The notes: a model not told the origin generated them from the letters alone. A stretch of 64,000 nt of DNA from Orobanche coerulescens (GCA_033398695.1 CM065801.1:51036358-51100357), one strand, 5' to 3'. Positions 45,935 to 58,724 are shown, counted from the stretch's first letter. Numbers and translations: made by a program.

Positions 45935-47070
45935 ATGGACGCCGGAGGTAACCGTGGTCGTGGTCGTGGTCGTGGTCGTGGCCGCGGCCGAGGACGTGGG
46001 GCAGCCGGTGGGCGGCCACGTCACATTCTTCGGGAGCCGGCAGCATCGTGACCGTCACATCATGCTTCTTCTCAGAGCACGCCGATCTTGGTATTGCGGA
46101 TGTTATGCAAGAAATGGTTAACTGATGGCGGCTATAGCCTGTGTGGTCCGTAACCCCGATCGTGCCCATGCTAATCGGGCGGAGCGGACCGTTGGCTTCA
46201 GGATGTCATCAAGATGCATCCTCCCGTTCGGGAGCTTCGGACCCGATCGGCCGGGAAGGGTGGATCAAGGAGATATCCAAAGTATTCACCGCTACCAATC
46301 GCCCCGAGGACCGTAAGGTCCCTATTGCTCAATATTTTCTCACAGGAGATGCTACGGATTGGTGGGAGGCCGTCGGTCCCAAAGATCATGTTGCTTCGTG
46401 GGCCGAGTTTCAGGAGTTGATGGAGACTGAGTATTGTCCGTGGCCGGTCATACAGGCTCGAGTGCATGCTTTCTACGATGCTCAACCACGGGATATCCCC
46501 GTATCTCAGGCCATTGCCGACTTTAACAAAGAGTTGGTTTATGTGAAGACCCAAGTTGTCGCTGAGAGCGACAAAATTTTCCATTTTTCCAGGAGGATGA
46601 AACTGTCCATTCGGGACTATATGTCTGGGCTCGTCTGTACTACCTTGAAGGATTATCAGAGTCGAGCTCTTGCTTATGATATGTCGGTGACGGCTAGCGA
46701 TTTGGCTCGTGAGAGCAAGAAGCAGAAGTCGGTCGGAAATTTTTCTGGTCCCAAGAGTGGAGGCCAGAAATCTCAAGCTACAAATATTTCAACGGCGGTT
46801 CGGCCTGCTTCTCCGGGAGCTTTCGGGTGCCGCGAACCTCCGCTCATGAACCCACATGTTTTAACTGTGGTGTGCAGTGGCCATAGGAGCCGGCAGTTGT
46901 TCTCGTCCAAGCTTACTTGTCATATTTGTGGACAGCTAGGCCACAAGGCCCCTTTTTGTGAACAGATCAAACAGCCCGCGGTGCCGTTCTTCTCACCCGG
47001 ACCTATGGAGCCGAGTGTGAACCAGTGGCTCGCTTGCTCCGCCGCCTCCACCGAGTGCCGGCCGAGGTAG
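45935..47070 (+). pseudogene. L: gypsy gag, frameshifted
   Basis: ATG at 45935 opens MDAGGNRGRGRGRGRGRGRG, an Arg-Gly run encoded by a ggtcgt repeat, ending in a stop at 46051. A frameshift brings in the long frame 46141-47070 with KVPIAQYFLTGDATDWWEAV (46312-46371), WAEFQELMETEYC and YQSRALAYDMSV. The first knuckle (CFNCG at about 46858) is in another frame; the second, CHICGQLGHKAPFC, is at 46920-46961. The long frame stops at 47068. F and H have homologous gag genes. Confidence 0.9.
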
Positions 47071-47099
47071 GGGTCGGGGTCAGCCCGCTAGGGAGGAGC

Positions 47100-50000
47100 A
47101 TCCAGTGTCGGCTCTGCCCACCGCGTATCTACGAGATGAGGAGGACCGATGATCCTAAGCGGCTCTTTGTGGCGGCAGTACCGTTCATATCCATTCTCAT
47201 CCCGTCGGTGTGCTTTTTGATTCGGTGCTACGCATTCATTCATTTCTCTAGAGTGTGTACGCCGTTTGAGTCTCGACTGCTTGTCACCTTGTGAGCCTTT
47301 CATCGTTAAACTTCCTAGCGGTGATAGAATTGTCGGTGATCGAGAAGTCCGGGACTGTTCTGTGATTATTTGTGAGAGGGCTTGGCTCTCTAACCTTATT
47401 GTTGTGGGTATCGAGGGCGAGGATTTAATTCTCGGGAATGATTGGCTCGAGCGGCATGGTGCAATCATGAACTACCGCACGAGGATCATTACCATGCTAG
47501 CCGAGGACGGCACTGAACACTCTTTCGCGGGGCGAAAGAGAAACCAGAAGTTTGTTATTAACGCCTTGAAGGCGGTGAAACTCCTGCGAAAGGGGTGTAC
47601 TGGTTATTGGTGCTACGCCTTGAAGGCGGAGAATGGTGGAGTCGAGTTTTCATCGATTCCGGTCGTTAGTGAGTTCCCCGATGTATTTCCTGACGAGTTG
47701 CCGGGATTGCCGCCGGATCGTGAGGTTGAGTTTACTATAGAGTTAGAGCCGGGCGCGGCTCCGATTTCGAAGGCGCCGTATCGCATGGCACCTTCAGAGA
47801 TGGCCGAGTTGAAGAAACAGTTGAGTGAACTTCTTGAGTCGGGGTATGTTCGACCGAGCGCCTCGCCTTGGGGCGCACCGGTCTTGTTTGTGCGTAAGAA
47901 GGATGGTTCACTACGTTTGTGTATCGACTATCGTGAACTGAACAAGGTGACCATCAAGAACAAGTATCCTTTGCCGAGAATTGACGACTTGTTCGACCAG
48001 TTGCAGGAGTCATGTATTCTCGAAGATTGATTTAAAATCGGGTACTATCATTTCCGGTGAGGGAGTCCGACGTGCCGAAACGGCTTTTCGGACGAGATAC
48101 GGACATTATGAGTTTGTAGTTATGCCTTTCGGGTTAACTAACGCACCGGCGGTGTTCATGCAGTTGATGAACAAAGTCTTTATCGAGTATTTGGATAAGT
48201 GTGTCGTCGTCTTCATTGACGATATTCTTATTTATTCGAGGAACGAGGAAGAGCATGCCCATCATTTGCGGATAGTGTTAGACATTTTGAGGGCCGAGCA
48301 ACTCTATGCGAAGTTCTCGAAATGTGAGTTCTGGCTGAAGGAAGTGATGTTTTTGGGTCACGTGATTTCAGCCGAGGGAGTTCGAGTAGATCCGCAGAAA
48401 ATTGAGGCAGTGTTGGATTGGGCATCGCCCACAAATGTGAAGGAGGTCCGTAGTTTCTTGGGTTTGGCTACTACCGAAGGTTCGTCGAGGGTTTCTCAAA
48501 ACTAGCTCGACCACTTACACAGATTGCTCCGAAATCCGAGAAGTTCGTCTGGATCGATGAGAGGCGATCGAGTTTTGAGGAGTCAAGAAGCGGTTGACTT
48601 CTGCCCCGGTTTTGGCTTTTCCATGTGGCAACGAGGGTTTCGCCGTTTTTAGCGATGCTTAGGGTCAGGGTCTTGGGTGCGTATTGATGCAGCACGGCAA
48701 GACCATTGCCTATGCGTCGAGACAGTTGAGGCCGTATGAGCTTAACTACCCTACTCATGATTTGGAGTTAGCGGCGGTTGTCTTTGCACTCAAGATTTGG
48801 CGTCACTATCTTTTCGGCTCTGCATGTCAGATTTTTACCGATCATAAAGTCGAAATACATATTTACTCGAGAGTTGAATATGAGGCAGAGGAGGTGGTTA
48901 GAGTTGATTAAGGATTATGACCTCGAAATCCTTTATCATCCGGGAAGGGCGAATGTCGTGGCCGACGCCTTGAGTCGGAAACCGATTGCGTTGCGAACAC
49001 TTGAGATCCTTACGCCTCAGTCTGAGCTTCGGCGGGCTTTGATCGGGTTAGATGTTGAGGTTTTGCTGCCTGGATCTGTTGGGCAACTTTGTGCCTTAGA
49101 AATTTCGTCGTCCTTGATCGATGAAATTAAACTGAAGCAATTAGAGGATCCGATGATTACTCAAATCCGAGAGAACGTTCTTAAAGGAAAGTCTCCTGGG
49201 TTTGTGATTCACGAGGATGGCGTTTTGAGATTCCAGAGTCGGCTTTGCGTGCCGAACGACTCAGAGTTGAGGCAGAGTATTTTACGGGAGGCCCATGCTA
49301 CACCTTATTCCGTTCATCCTGGTACGAGTAAGATGTACAAGGACCTGAGGAGGAACTTCTGGTGGAACGATATGAAGGAGGAAGTCGCACGCTTGTGGCG
49401 AGATGTTTGACTTGCCAAAGGTCAAAATCGAGCATCGACCTACTGAGTTATTGCGATCACTTCTGCTCCGAATGGATATGGGAAGATTTATCGTTGGTTT
49501 TGGTTTGGAGTTTGCCGTGATCGAGGTCGGGCATGTATTTGGTATGGGTGTTTGTTTATCGCCCGACCAAGTCGGCACATTTTCTGGGCATCAAGGACAC
49601 TTGGGGCCCGAGAAGTTAGCTCGTGTGTTTATCGCTACAGATCGTGAAACTTCACGGTACTCAAGTCTATTGTTTCGGATCGTGACGGCCGCTTTGTATC
49701 GCACTTCGGCAAAGCGGTGCATAAGGCGTTAGGTACCCGGTTGCTTTGAGTACCTCTTTTCATCCCCAAATGATGGATACGGAACGCACTATCCGGACAT
49801 TCGAGGACATGTTGCGTGCTTGTGCCCTCGATTGGAGTAGTGATCGGGAGAAGCACTTGCCATTGATCGAATTCACGTACAACAATAGTTGGCACGCGTC
49901 GATTCGGATGGCACCGTATGAGGCACTTTATGGCGGACGTGTCGATCGCCGATTTGTTGGAATGAGGCGTCCGATTTAGTCGGGACCGAGCCGGATGTCG

Positions 50001-50524
50001 TTTTAGAGACGAGGCGGAAGATAGAGTTAATTCGAGAATGGATGTTGATCGCCCGCAGTCGGCGTAAGTCATATGCCGACGTCCGTCGTCGACCTTGGAA
50101 TTCGAGGTGGGAGACCACGTTTTGCTAAAGGTGTCGCCGACGAAGGGAGTTTTTCGCTTGGGAAGAAAGGAAAGCCGAGCCGAGATTTATTGGACCCTTT
50201 GAGATTCTCGAGCGAGTCGGTGAATTAGCGTACCGTTTGGCGTTACCTCCAGCCTTGAGTCATGTTCATAGCATTTTTCATGTTTCCCGATTGAGGAAAT
50301 ATGTTCCGATCCTAGTCACGTCATCGATTATGGCGAGATTGATATTGTCAAGATATTACTTTTGAGGAGCGCCTTTGAAGATTTTGGAGCATCGTGAGAA
50401 GCGACTGAGGCATAAGACCATCCCTTTGGTCAAAGTTCAGTGGTCGAGACACGGTGTCGAGGAGGCAACTTGGGAAACCGAGGATAGCATGCGTGCTAGG
50501 TACCCGGAGTTGTTTGTTTCTTAA
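47100..50524 (+). pseudogene. L: gypsy pol (protease, RT, RNase H, integrase, chromodomain), multiply broken
   Basis: Protease: VLFDSV at about 47209-47226, where active enzymes have DSGA, so a catalytic Gly is lost. [16 protein letters not shown] (47968-48009), then after a frameshift [24 protein letters not shown] and the catalytic FIDDILIYS (48213-48239). RNase [21 protein letters not shown] (48712-48771) and HPGRANVVADALSRKP (48934-48981). Integrase: zinc-binding HATPYSVHPG with CLTCQ (about 49295-49425), then a core with stops, MAPYEALYGGR (about 49909). Chromodomain: EKRLRHKTIPLVKVQWSRHG and EEATWETED (50398-50490), ending at TAA 50524. Order PR-RT-RH-INT-CHD is that of chromoviruses. 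Confidence 0.93.
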
Positions 50525-50559
50525 GTTTCGGGACGAAACTTATTTTTAGAGGGGTAGAA

Positions 50560-52518
50560 TGTAATATCCGGTATTTTTCCTTCCCTTGTATTTTCATTTT
50601 TGGTATATTTCTCGGTCATAGTGACCCTCATGTATCTTTCAGTAAGTCCTTCCTGTCAATTGTTGAATTGTATTCTCGTTATTGTTCGTTGTTTCAACTT
50701 TCCTCACATGAGTTCGACTTTGTTAGATCACCATTAATTTTTGGTGACTCCAAAAATTATAAATCTTTGCAATATTATAGATCATCGAGTTAGCTTTCCA
50801 ATGGTTCAAACGGTGAGTCAATCGGAGTCCGGACGAGAGAGTTATGGTCGTTTCAGTTTTTGGCCGAGCACTCCCAGGAGCCTTTCGGCCGATAGGGGGG
50901 GCCGATAGACTCTACTGCCGGCATTCCGTATGGCTATCGGTTGGGCCTATCGGCCGATAGGAAGGCCGAAATGTAAAATTCTTCACCTTCGAACATCCAT
51001 GAGCCTTTCGGCCGATAAGGGGGTCGATAGACCCATCACGGCATTCCGTATGGCTATCGGTTGGGCCTATCGGCCGATAGGCCGGCCGATAGGTTCTGCT
51101 GTGTTACACTATAAATGTGTTGTTTTGAGCGTGAGGCTCATTTTCCTTCTCCATTTTTACACAGCGCCGCGAGAGAGAAAATATAGAGGGGGAGAGTTCT
51201 TCATCCGGGGGGTCGATTTTCATCATTTCTTTTCGGTTGTGAGACTCGGATAATCCATCTAACGCGTGTTCTACGGATCTTAACACTTGAATCACTCAAG
51301 GTAATATCTCTTGAAACCCTACCTTTTTGGATAATTGGGGATTTTGGGGTTTTGTCCGATTCTTTCCGTTTCGTTGATGGATTCATGATGAATATGATTA
51401 TTCTTGTTGGTATTCTTAGTTTCCCTACGGATTCATGGTATATTTCGTGATTTTTACGGAATCGAGAGGGTTCGGTTGTGGTCCGCCCTCGTTGTTGTTT
51501 GTATACGAATATACATGAATCGTAGGGGTTTCCGGAGTATTCCATTTCCATAATCGTTTAGAAGTGGTTGTGATTGTGCTATTCAAATCGTTAGGTTCAT
51601 TTCCGGTTCCTTGCGGTCGTGTTCAACTCTTCCGCTCCGCTCGTGTCATCGTCTATTTAATCGAGGCAAGTATTTTTAGAAACCTTTAAGCTTAACATGA
51701 AATGGTTATGTATATTACTTGTTGTAACTCACCTTGTGTTGGCCGACGGGTCAAGGAGGGAAATCTATGCCGCCGCCCGATTTCGCGAGTTTAAATCTTG
51801 CTAACTCGTTAGGGTCCTTGCAAGGCCCCGAGTGAGAATGTATGTCGCCGCCTGTTCTCACGGCATAGCGTGTGCGTGGTTTTGTTTTTCTCGTAATTGT
51901 AGCCAACTCGGTAGGGTCTCGCGAGGCCTCGAGTGAGAATGTATGCCGCGCCCGTTCTCAAGGCTAATCGCTTGACTGCTTATTTCCTAAAAGACATGTC
52001 TTGTTTTGGTTTTTGAAATGATATTGGTGCATGTACTATGGAATGTGTAAGCGATTGGTTTGCTGGATTACTTGTACTAGCGTAATTGCTAACCCCTCCG
52101 GGACCCGCTTTGGGGAAATTCTTGTTATGGATTTCGTGTTATGACTACCGGACGAGCGAGCACCGTGACGGCACGAGGATGTTGGCCGTGGTCGTTGACA
52201 TGTGCATTTGGGTCTACTTATTTCCTTTGTCCATTTCGATATGGTTGTTCCCACAGTTTTAAACTTATAGATTGTACTCGCGAGTACTTAGGCTTTTCGT
52301 TTCAAACTCCGTATTGTATTACCTTAAATTGTCACGTTGTTGGTTGATGCTTATTCTGCCGGTTGTTCGGGCGTATATTTATATGTCATATTATTTAATT
52401 ATGTATCCTCGCTAACCAAGATGGTTAGTCGAGCGGAGTTTTCCTATTGTAGCCTGGTAGGTCCCATGTAGGGGTCTACGGCGCTGTAACATATTTCCGA
52501 ATATCTCGGGGTGTTACA
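50560..52518 (+). mobile_element. L: 3' LTR, 1,959 bp
   Basis: TGTAATATCCGG to GGTGTTACA. Palindromes: 16 bp CCTATCGGCCGATAGG at 50946-50961 and the 20 bp form at 51064-51083; TATA box 51110-51117; GC-rich repeats 51750-51965 with small deletions relative to the 5' LTR. Confidence 0.93.
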
Positions 52519-52762
52519 AGCAAAACCGAACAAGAAACCGAGAAACTGAAAAAAACCGACGAAACCGAAACCGAAAAACTGAAACCAAATAAAAACCATC
52601 GGTTTAGGTTTAGAATTTTTAAAAATAAAAAACTCAGTTTTGGTTTCGGTTTATACACATAAAACGAACCATTAAAACCGAACCGAACCGATATCATTTA
52701 TTAAATATGTATTTCGCAAATTTTATATGTTTATATGCATTATGAAGAATAGACAAAACAGT

Positions 52763-52842
52763 ATCCTGGTCTGGTGTTTAGGACGCTGGTAGTCCGCGCG
52801 TTGGTATCAGGTTCGATTCCTATTCAATGTACATTTTAAGAT
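52763..52842 (+). ncRNA. tRNA-like Pol III promoter segment inside MITE M
   Basis: ggtctggtgtttaggac (52768-52784) resembles a tRNA A box region (close to ggtctagtggttaggat of tRNA-Glu/Asp-type genes), and ggttcgattcc (52810-52820) is a perfect B box. The spacing is right for a tRNA. T-runs at 52833 and 52840 could terminate Pol III. The acceptor stem does not pair well, so it is tRNA-derived rather than a working tRNA gene. Confidence 0.6.
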
Positions 52843-53044
52843 TTTTTGCTTGTTAAATCCAAAAATCGGTTTGGTTGGGTTTAAACTCGAAACCGACCCG
52901 TAAAAACTGAAAAACTGAGAAACCGAACCCATTGGGTTGGTTTCGGTTTGGGTTTGATTTTTTGGAAACCGAAGCTTGTCGGGTTGGGTTCGGTTTTAGC
53001 CTAAAACCGACCCAAAACGACCCATGCTCACCCCTACCTAAATC

Positions 53045-53390
53045 TCTGCTTGTCTGATTGCAGAAAATGTGGAAGTATTACTACCACATCTCCTCAAGTT
53101 CAACAATAGGAGGTGAAGAATGGTTTGTAGATTCTGAGTACTCAAGTCACATGATAGGGAATAAGAAGGTGCTCTCAAACTACATCAAAGAAAGAGGTCC
53201 AGATGTAACCTTTGGAGATAGATCTAGAGGTCACACAAAAGGATTTGGAGAGCTGCACAGAGGAAACGTAACCATATCCAAAGTCCATTATGTCAAAGGT
53301 CTCAAATAAAACCTGTTAAACATAAGCCAATTTTGTGTTGAAGAGAATCTAGTAGTCTTCACCATTTGGAAACGCATGGTGATCGATATC
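53045..53390 (+). pseudogene. J: copia protease region
   Basis: After M, J continues with EEWFVDSEYSSHMIGNKKVL (about 53118-53177). Copia proteases have WxxDSGCSxHMTG here, so the catalytic DSG is changed to DSE. VTFGDRSRGHTKGFGEL follows, then a stop at 53307, and LLNISQFCVEENLVVF beyond. Element N is inserted at 53396. Confidence 0.85.
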
Positions 53391-54129
53391 CTATCTGTAA
53401 CACCCCCAATCCGCTCAGGGATATTACACGCCGTAGAACCTTCCCTCAAGGATCTACTAGGCCGGTAACAACATATAACAACTCAACCATGCCTTTAAGG
53501 CTAAAATGACTCAGTAGACCGATTTGGTCTGTCAATAAATACATACAACTCATGCCCACGCAGGGGTCAAAACACAACCACACCCGTACAACGGGAAAAA
53601 TATACTGCAGCGGAAAAGAAAACACAACTAGACCAATACGACATCAACGGATCCTCGTGTGATTAGTATCGTTCATCTTTCATCATCCTTCGTGCCAACC
53701 CTGTGCTATGCTCCAAAACCTGAATGCAAAAATAGACATCCACCCCCCGAATACTCTGGTGTTAGCAAAACTCCACTGTTTTGCCAGTGCAAGAACAAAG
53801 TGCAAATACGAGCCATACAATTCACATTTCACGAATAACAATAACCAGGAATCCTTAAAAATCCAAACGTGACGAAAAGTACTTCCCGAGGCAAGAGTTT
53901 GGTAAAACATTCTAAAACCGAAAGGTCACAAATCAAGGGAAAACTATTTATAAAACAGTCTGAATTGCCATCGAGAATTTTAATAGGAAACAATTTAAGA
54001 TTACCGAATCCTTCGCTTTCCAAAAATCAACAGGGTCACAACCCAAAGGTTTTGCTTTCGCAAATAAAACCAACCATAATACACAAGATTAAAAACCCAC
54101 GTCATGCGTCCTCGACGGGCATAAAATAC

Positions 54130-54620
54130 ACACGCACCCGTGAAGTTTCACTCGTGAATCCAGGTCGAAGCCAATGGAATTCCCTCCGTGGCCCCGTCGA
54201 ACCCTCCCGAGGTGAGCAAACACATTCACAATACATAAGCAACCGCACTCGTGAATCCAGGTCGAAGCCAATGGAATTCCCTCCGTGATCCCATCGGACC
54301 CTCCCGAGGTGAGCGAAAAACAATCACAAAATATACACACGTAGCGGTGAAGTTTCACTCGTGAACCTGTGTCGAAGCCATTGGAATTCCTCCGTGGTCC
54401 CGCCGAACCTCCCGAGGTGAGCAAACACATTCACAAAACACAGTACTCACATCGCCTAGGACCGGGTCGAAGCCACAAATCCCACTCCGTGATCCCGTCG
54501 GACCCACCCGAGCTGGCTAGCGAAATACTCAAGCACCACACGTCGCCTAGGACCGGGACGAAGCCACGAATCCCACTCCGTGATCCCGTCGGATCCACCC
54601 GAGCTGGCTAGCGAATCAAT
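54130..54620. repeat. N 3' LTR: five GC-rich tandem units of about 95-100 bp
   Basis: Each unit holds aggtcgaagccaatggaatt, ccctccgtgatcccatcgga and cctcccgaggtgagc or a variant; starts at about 54150, 54250, 54360, 54455 and 54545. The 5' LTR has the same block at about 59475-59950. Confidence 0.8.
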
Positions 54621-55672
54621 CATGCACAAATAACATATCACACCAAGGATGTCCAAACAATTCACCCAGAGGCATAAACCACTTAGCAAAACACCACGTC
54701 AAACCACAATGCACCGAAATGAAACAATATACATCCACACGCAACACCAAGTGAACAAACACACCAAACATATCCACAGGAGTCACATACTCGTTCATGA
54801 AACACACCAATCACAAAACACATGCGGTTTTGAAAGAGGGCCTTTAACAAGGCTAACCAAATCTTTTGAAAACTCGATTCAAAACAAACAAACAAACACA
54901 CCAGGACGATCACCAATTATCATATCCACAAAACAAGAATAGTATGGACAAGGTACTTGCCTCGAATAAGAACAACGCGAAGAATCGACCGAAGTAGGTT
55001 GACACGAACCGACTACGAACCCGCCGACTCCACCGATCGCCAACTCGCATTCATAAACTACGAAGGACAATAACAATAATGAAATGAATTCCCTAACACG
55101 ACTTAAAGCTGTTGAATTCAAAGAACGAATGACGAAAGTTCAAGCGTTTCCCCCAAAACGGCCAAGAACACGATTCGTTGCGTCAAAACCCAAAAACGGA
55201 ATTCCAAGTTGAAATATGGATATACAATCCATAGAATATGTTTAACAACATCATTTAACCACAATCGATCCATCAAAAACGGATGAAAAACGAGATCGAG
55301 AACAAATCCCCCAAAAAGTCAATTTGAAGGAAATCAAGAAATATACTTCGATTCGACGAAGAACAATGGATTAAATGATGTTAAACACAAGAATACTACC
55401 AAGATTAATCATACCCATCATGAATTAATCAACAACACGGAACGAATCGCACGAAAATGCAAAAACCCCCAAATTCACGAAATTAGGGTTCTTAGGAAGA
55501 TTACCTTGATTCGCTGGATCAAAGGATGATAAGGGATGATTGATTGATGTTATGAACTCAAGAACTTCATGGATTTATTGTTAAACAACATGGCTCCATG
55601 GTAAGAACACTCTAAGCCGCGGAAGAGAAGAAGAAGATGGATAAAAATGGCCAAAAAAATGTCTCATAGGCC

Positions 55673-55835
55673 ATAAATAGTCGCACAAGGTGCCGCGGCC
55701 CAATGAGTGTGCCGCGGCACATGCCCAAAAATGGCTCCCAGTGGTCGGCAGTGTGCCGCGGCAACCGGTACAGTCGGTTTGGCCGAAAAATGCCACAGAG
55801 TGTACCGCGGCCCTGCCGTCATGTGCCGCGGCCCA
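55673..55835 (-). promoter_or_regulatory. N 3' LTR core promoter: GTGCCGCGGCAC cluster and TATA-like box
   Basis: On the minus strand a TATA-like gactatttatgg (55671-55682) lies just downstream of a cluster of GCCGCGGC palindromes: about 55691, the perfect 12-mer at 55709-55720, and copies near 55754, 55803 and 55824. Confidence 0.6.
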
Positions 55836-56429
55836 CGGTACGGCCTGCTCGGCCAGAAGCTGCCGAGCACTACCGGCCGTAACTCGGCCAGTGCCGGCCT
55901 GGGCCCAGATTGCCCGGCCATGACTCGACTGGGGCCAACTCCGACGGCCCGAACGACCCCGAAACCCGAACCTGAATACGAATCGATGATACGGTTACGA
56001 CGTACTCGCAAAGACGAATCTAAGAGCTAAGAGAACATACAATTCCGACCACCCGAAGGCTCGGAATTCGACAACGGAAGTAATTACCCAAAACTTTGGG
56101 AAATTACGAAAATGGCCCAAAACGTCCGAAAATCACGATACGCGATCGAAACACCTAACCAAAGCTCGCAACATGAATAATAACATTAAATGAACTTACG
56201 AGAAACTCGAAACAACAGTTTCGGACGAGATTCGCAAGAATCGAACTCAAGTGCGGAAAAGTCGCTAAAAAGCTCGGAACTCAACAAAACGATACCGAAA
56301 CGAACTCGGATGACAAAAAGTGCAGAATTAATCATTCTCGAAATGACGAAACGGTCATGAGCGAGTCGTCAAAACGGACTCTGGCCGAAAAAAAAATTTT
56401 ACCGAAAATCGAAAATTGCGGATATTACA

Positions 56430-58712
56430 TTCTACCCTCCTTAAAAGAAGTTTCGTCCCGAAACTTAAAAAAAGTAGGGAGAAGCAATATCCCGCCAGGA
56501 AAACTTAACGAGATACGCAAGGAAACGCGTAACTTACGCCCATCGACGAAATGTTACAAGCAACGCAAAGGAATATGCGGCGTGAAAACACGCTCCACGA
56601 CGACCAACACAACGTCGCCGTTAAGGAGATAATAAAACCAACAAGTGACAAGTGTCATCAAATGGATAATACAATCAAGTCAATTATCCGAACAATCACA
56701 AAACACAACAAACGAAAATCAATACGATTGACCAACCCAACGGTACATCAACCAAAACTCGAGCTAATCGCTGGACAAATACGGAATTCCACCGCCCAAG
56801 GGTTGGAAGATCGAAAACGAGACTAATTTCCCGAACTTAAGGGAATTAGGAAGGAGCCTGAATGCTCAACAATCACGAAACGAGGACAAAAACCGAACAA
56901 ACAAACGACCGAGACAACAAAAATCGAACAATCATGTCCGAAACACGAAGGATAATAAAATTCAAACAACAACTCCCAGGATGATCTGGTGAGAACTACA
57001 AGACATGCATTCCCATAAGATCCACCGGAAAGGGAATAGCGATTGAAAAGTCAAAACAACAAACGAGTTATCCCGAAACAATACCACCCTCGTTCGATCA
57101 ATAAAAGCAAGGGATAGGGAAAGTTCAGAAAATGTCAACGAACATAAACGAGTCGACAGAGTCGAAAATACAGAAATTCAAAATTCGATCTGTGTCGAAT
57201 AGAAGAGTTAATAGAACCAAATGATATCACTTCCGAACAAGGTTCACAAGAATCGAACTGAACTCGAAAAAGTCACAGCGATAACTAGATCGACCCACAA
57301 CAAGATCACAGTTCGTTCGGACGATGAAACCGAAATACAGAACAAGTTCATAAGGTATCAACGAACACGAGTGAGTCGATAGAATGGAGAAAGAGAAAAT
57401 ACCGAGGTCAAAATAGTACGGGTATTACTTCCGACCTTGTCCACGAAATTCACAAAAACGGGAGCAAGGTAATAAGACATTAAACAACCGACACATAATA
57501 GAATAATCACCGATGTACACGGTCGTACCAAACAAGCTCTAACAGTTCGCACACGAGCGATAACTCAGAAATCACTACGGGGCGACAATATTCAACACCA
57601 ACATCCCGCCTCTCACAGGGGGCTAACACAACAAATGTGTGGAAAACGACTCAACGCTCACACCACCAATTCGATCATACTCAGGAGCAAACATCAAAAT
57701 GACAACGCGAACATCACACATACATACCACCCTCAAACGGAATGGATAGGTTTTAAAACGAAAACCTCATTTTGAAAATAATTTAGTAGAACACCGGTTG
57801 ATCTTGAGTATCACCTTTCATAAAGTACAAACGTGAATCATTGTTATCGAGACTTTGTAGAACCATTTCGCATTTGATAAAAATGTGGACACTTTCTCTT
57901 AGTGAAAACTTTCTGAATTTTCGACCCTCGGGTCTAAGTAAAAGTGTTTCTAAAACAGGTGAAAATATCTCAAAACATTTTGGTCCTCGAGGTAGAAGAA
58001 TTTTGAAACATATTGTGGCACTTTGGATGGACCACGAAAATAATTCATTTTAAAAGTACGTCTAAATTTATTTTCTAAGATACTCAAGCTTTTCGAAAAT
58101 AATTCAATGGGCTAGAATGCCCAAAAATTTCGGGTAATTATACGGAATATTATAGCCGTGGGTCCGTGCGAACCCACCGTGCTAAAAACCAATTACAAAA
58201 ATGCCCAAAAAGGCCGATGACGGTAGTACTTATCAAAACTCACAAAATCATCCGAAAACACCCAACTACCACAAACGGTCAAGGCCAAAAACTCGGTTAA
58301 AGGAATCGGTTTTCGAAATAAAACTTAGTCGGTAAAATACCGAAAGCTATTACAAAAGAACTCACATAGCGGATAAAAGAAATAAAGTCAAACATGCACA
58401 ATCCAGCAACGCTACTCCTCATATGAACGAAATATAAGGGTCAAATAACCACATATCAAGAAATAAAAATCCATAAGAGGATTCCATCAATTAACAAATA
58501 ATCATACAAATAGATCGTGTCACACGAGGCACAACACAAAGAAGGGAGACTTACAGTCACAGGTCGCACGAAGATGATGATCGCCCCACGATACTAATCA
58601 CGACCAACAAACTCAGACGACGCGTCGCGACACGACTAAGTCAGACAAAATCCGACGAGACAAAACTCAATAGACACCACTGACCCGACAGCCTAGGTTT
58701 CCACAACCTAAG
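56430..58712 (-). other. N: internal region, no ORF
   Basis: 2.3 kb of A-rich plus strand (T-rich in the element sense). No zinc knuckle, RT or integrase motif in any frame. The part at 57100-57300 is related to the non-coding block of F. A donor-like tgtaagtctccc lies on the minus strand at 58545-58556. Confidence 0.75.
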
Positions 58713-58724
58713 GCTCCGATACCA
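58713..58724 (-). other. N: primer binding site (tRNA-iMet type)
   Basis: On the minus strand tggtatcggagc, one mismatch from the iMet site, 4 bp from the LTR. Confidence 0.88.

Larger units (their letters stand above)
43734..52523 (+). mobile_element. L: Ty3/gypsy Tekay/Del-type chromovirus with full-length but dead pol, TSD agcaa
   Basis: L spans 43739-52518 (8.78 kb), flanked by agcaa at 43734-43738 and 52519-52523. 5' LTR 43739-45700, primer site 45706-45717, gag 45935-47070, protease to integrase 47100-50380, chromodomain 50383-50524, PPT (tttttagaggggtagaa), 3' LTR 50560-52518. It is the only gypsy element in the window with all coding domains, so it represents the kind of element that could have mobilised F, H and N. 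Confidence 0.95.
43726..53036. mobile_element. M: hAT-type MITE (526 bp) split by element L
   Basis: The ends TAAGGGTGAGCA (43726-43737) and TGCTCACCCCTA (53025-53036) form a 12 bp inverted repeat with one mismatch, flanked by the 8 bp direct repeat cctaaatc, the size typical of hAT elements. M proper is 43726-43738 plus 52524-53036. The body is built of aaaccgaaccg-like phrases in both orientations, giving extensive self-complementarity. L was inserted 13 bp from the left end. A tRNA-like segment lies inside. Confidence 0.9.
53396..56429 (-). mobile_element. N: 3' LTR
   Basis: Minus strand from TGTAATATCCGC (56429) to GGGGGTGTTACA (53396). A PPT ttttaaggagggtagaa on the minus strand precedes it. 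Confidence 0.93.

Noticed and set aside
52763..52842. Functional tRNA gene
   Set aside because: A and B boxes are present but the acceptor stem does not pair; kept only as a tRNA-like segment.
54089..54689. Minus-strand ORFs with repeated GGNSIGFDLDSRVKLH phrases
   Set aside because: They come from the 95-100 bp tandem units in the N LTR and recur in the other LTR with different breaks.
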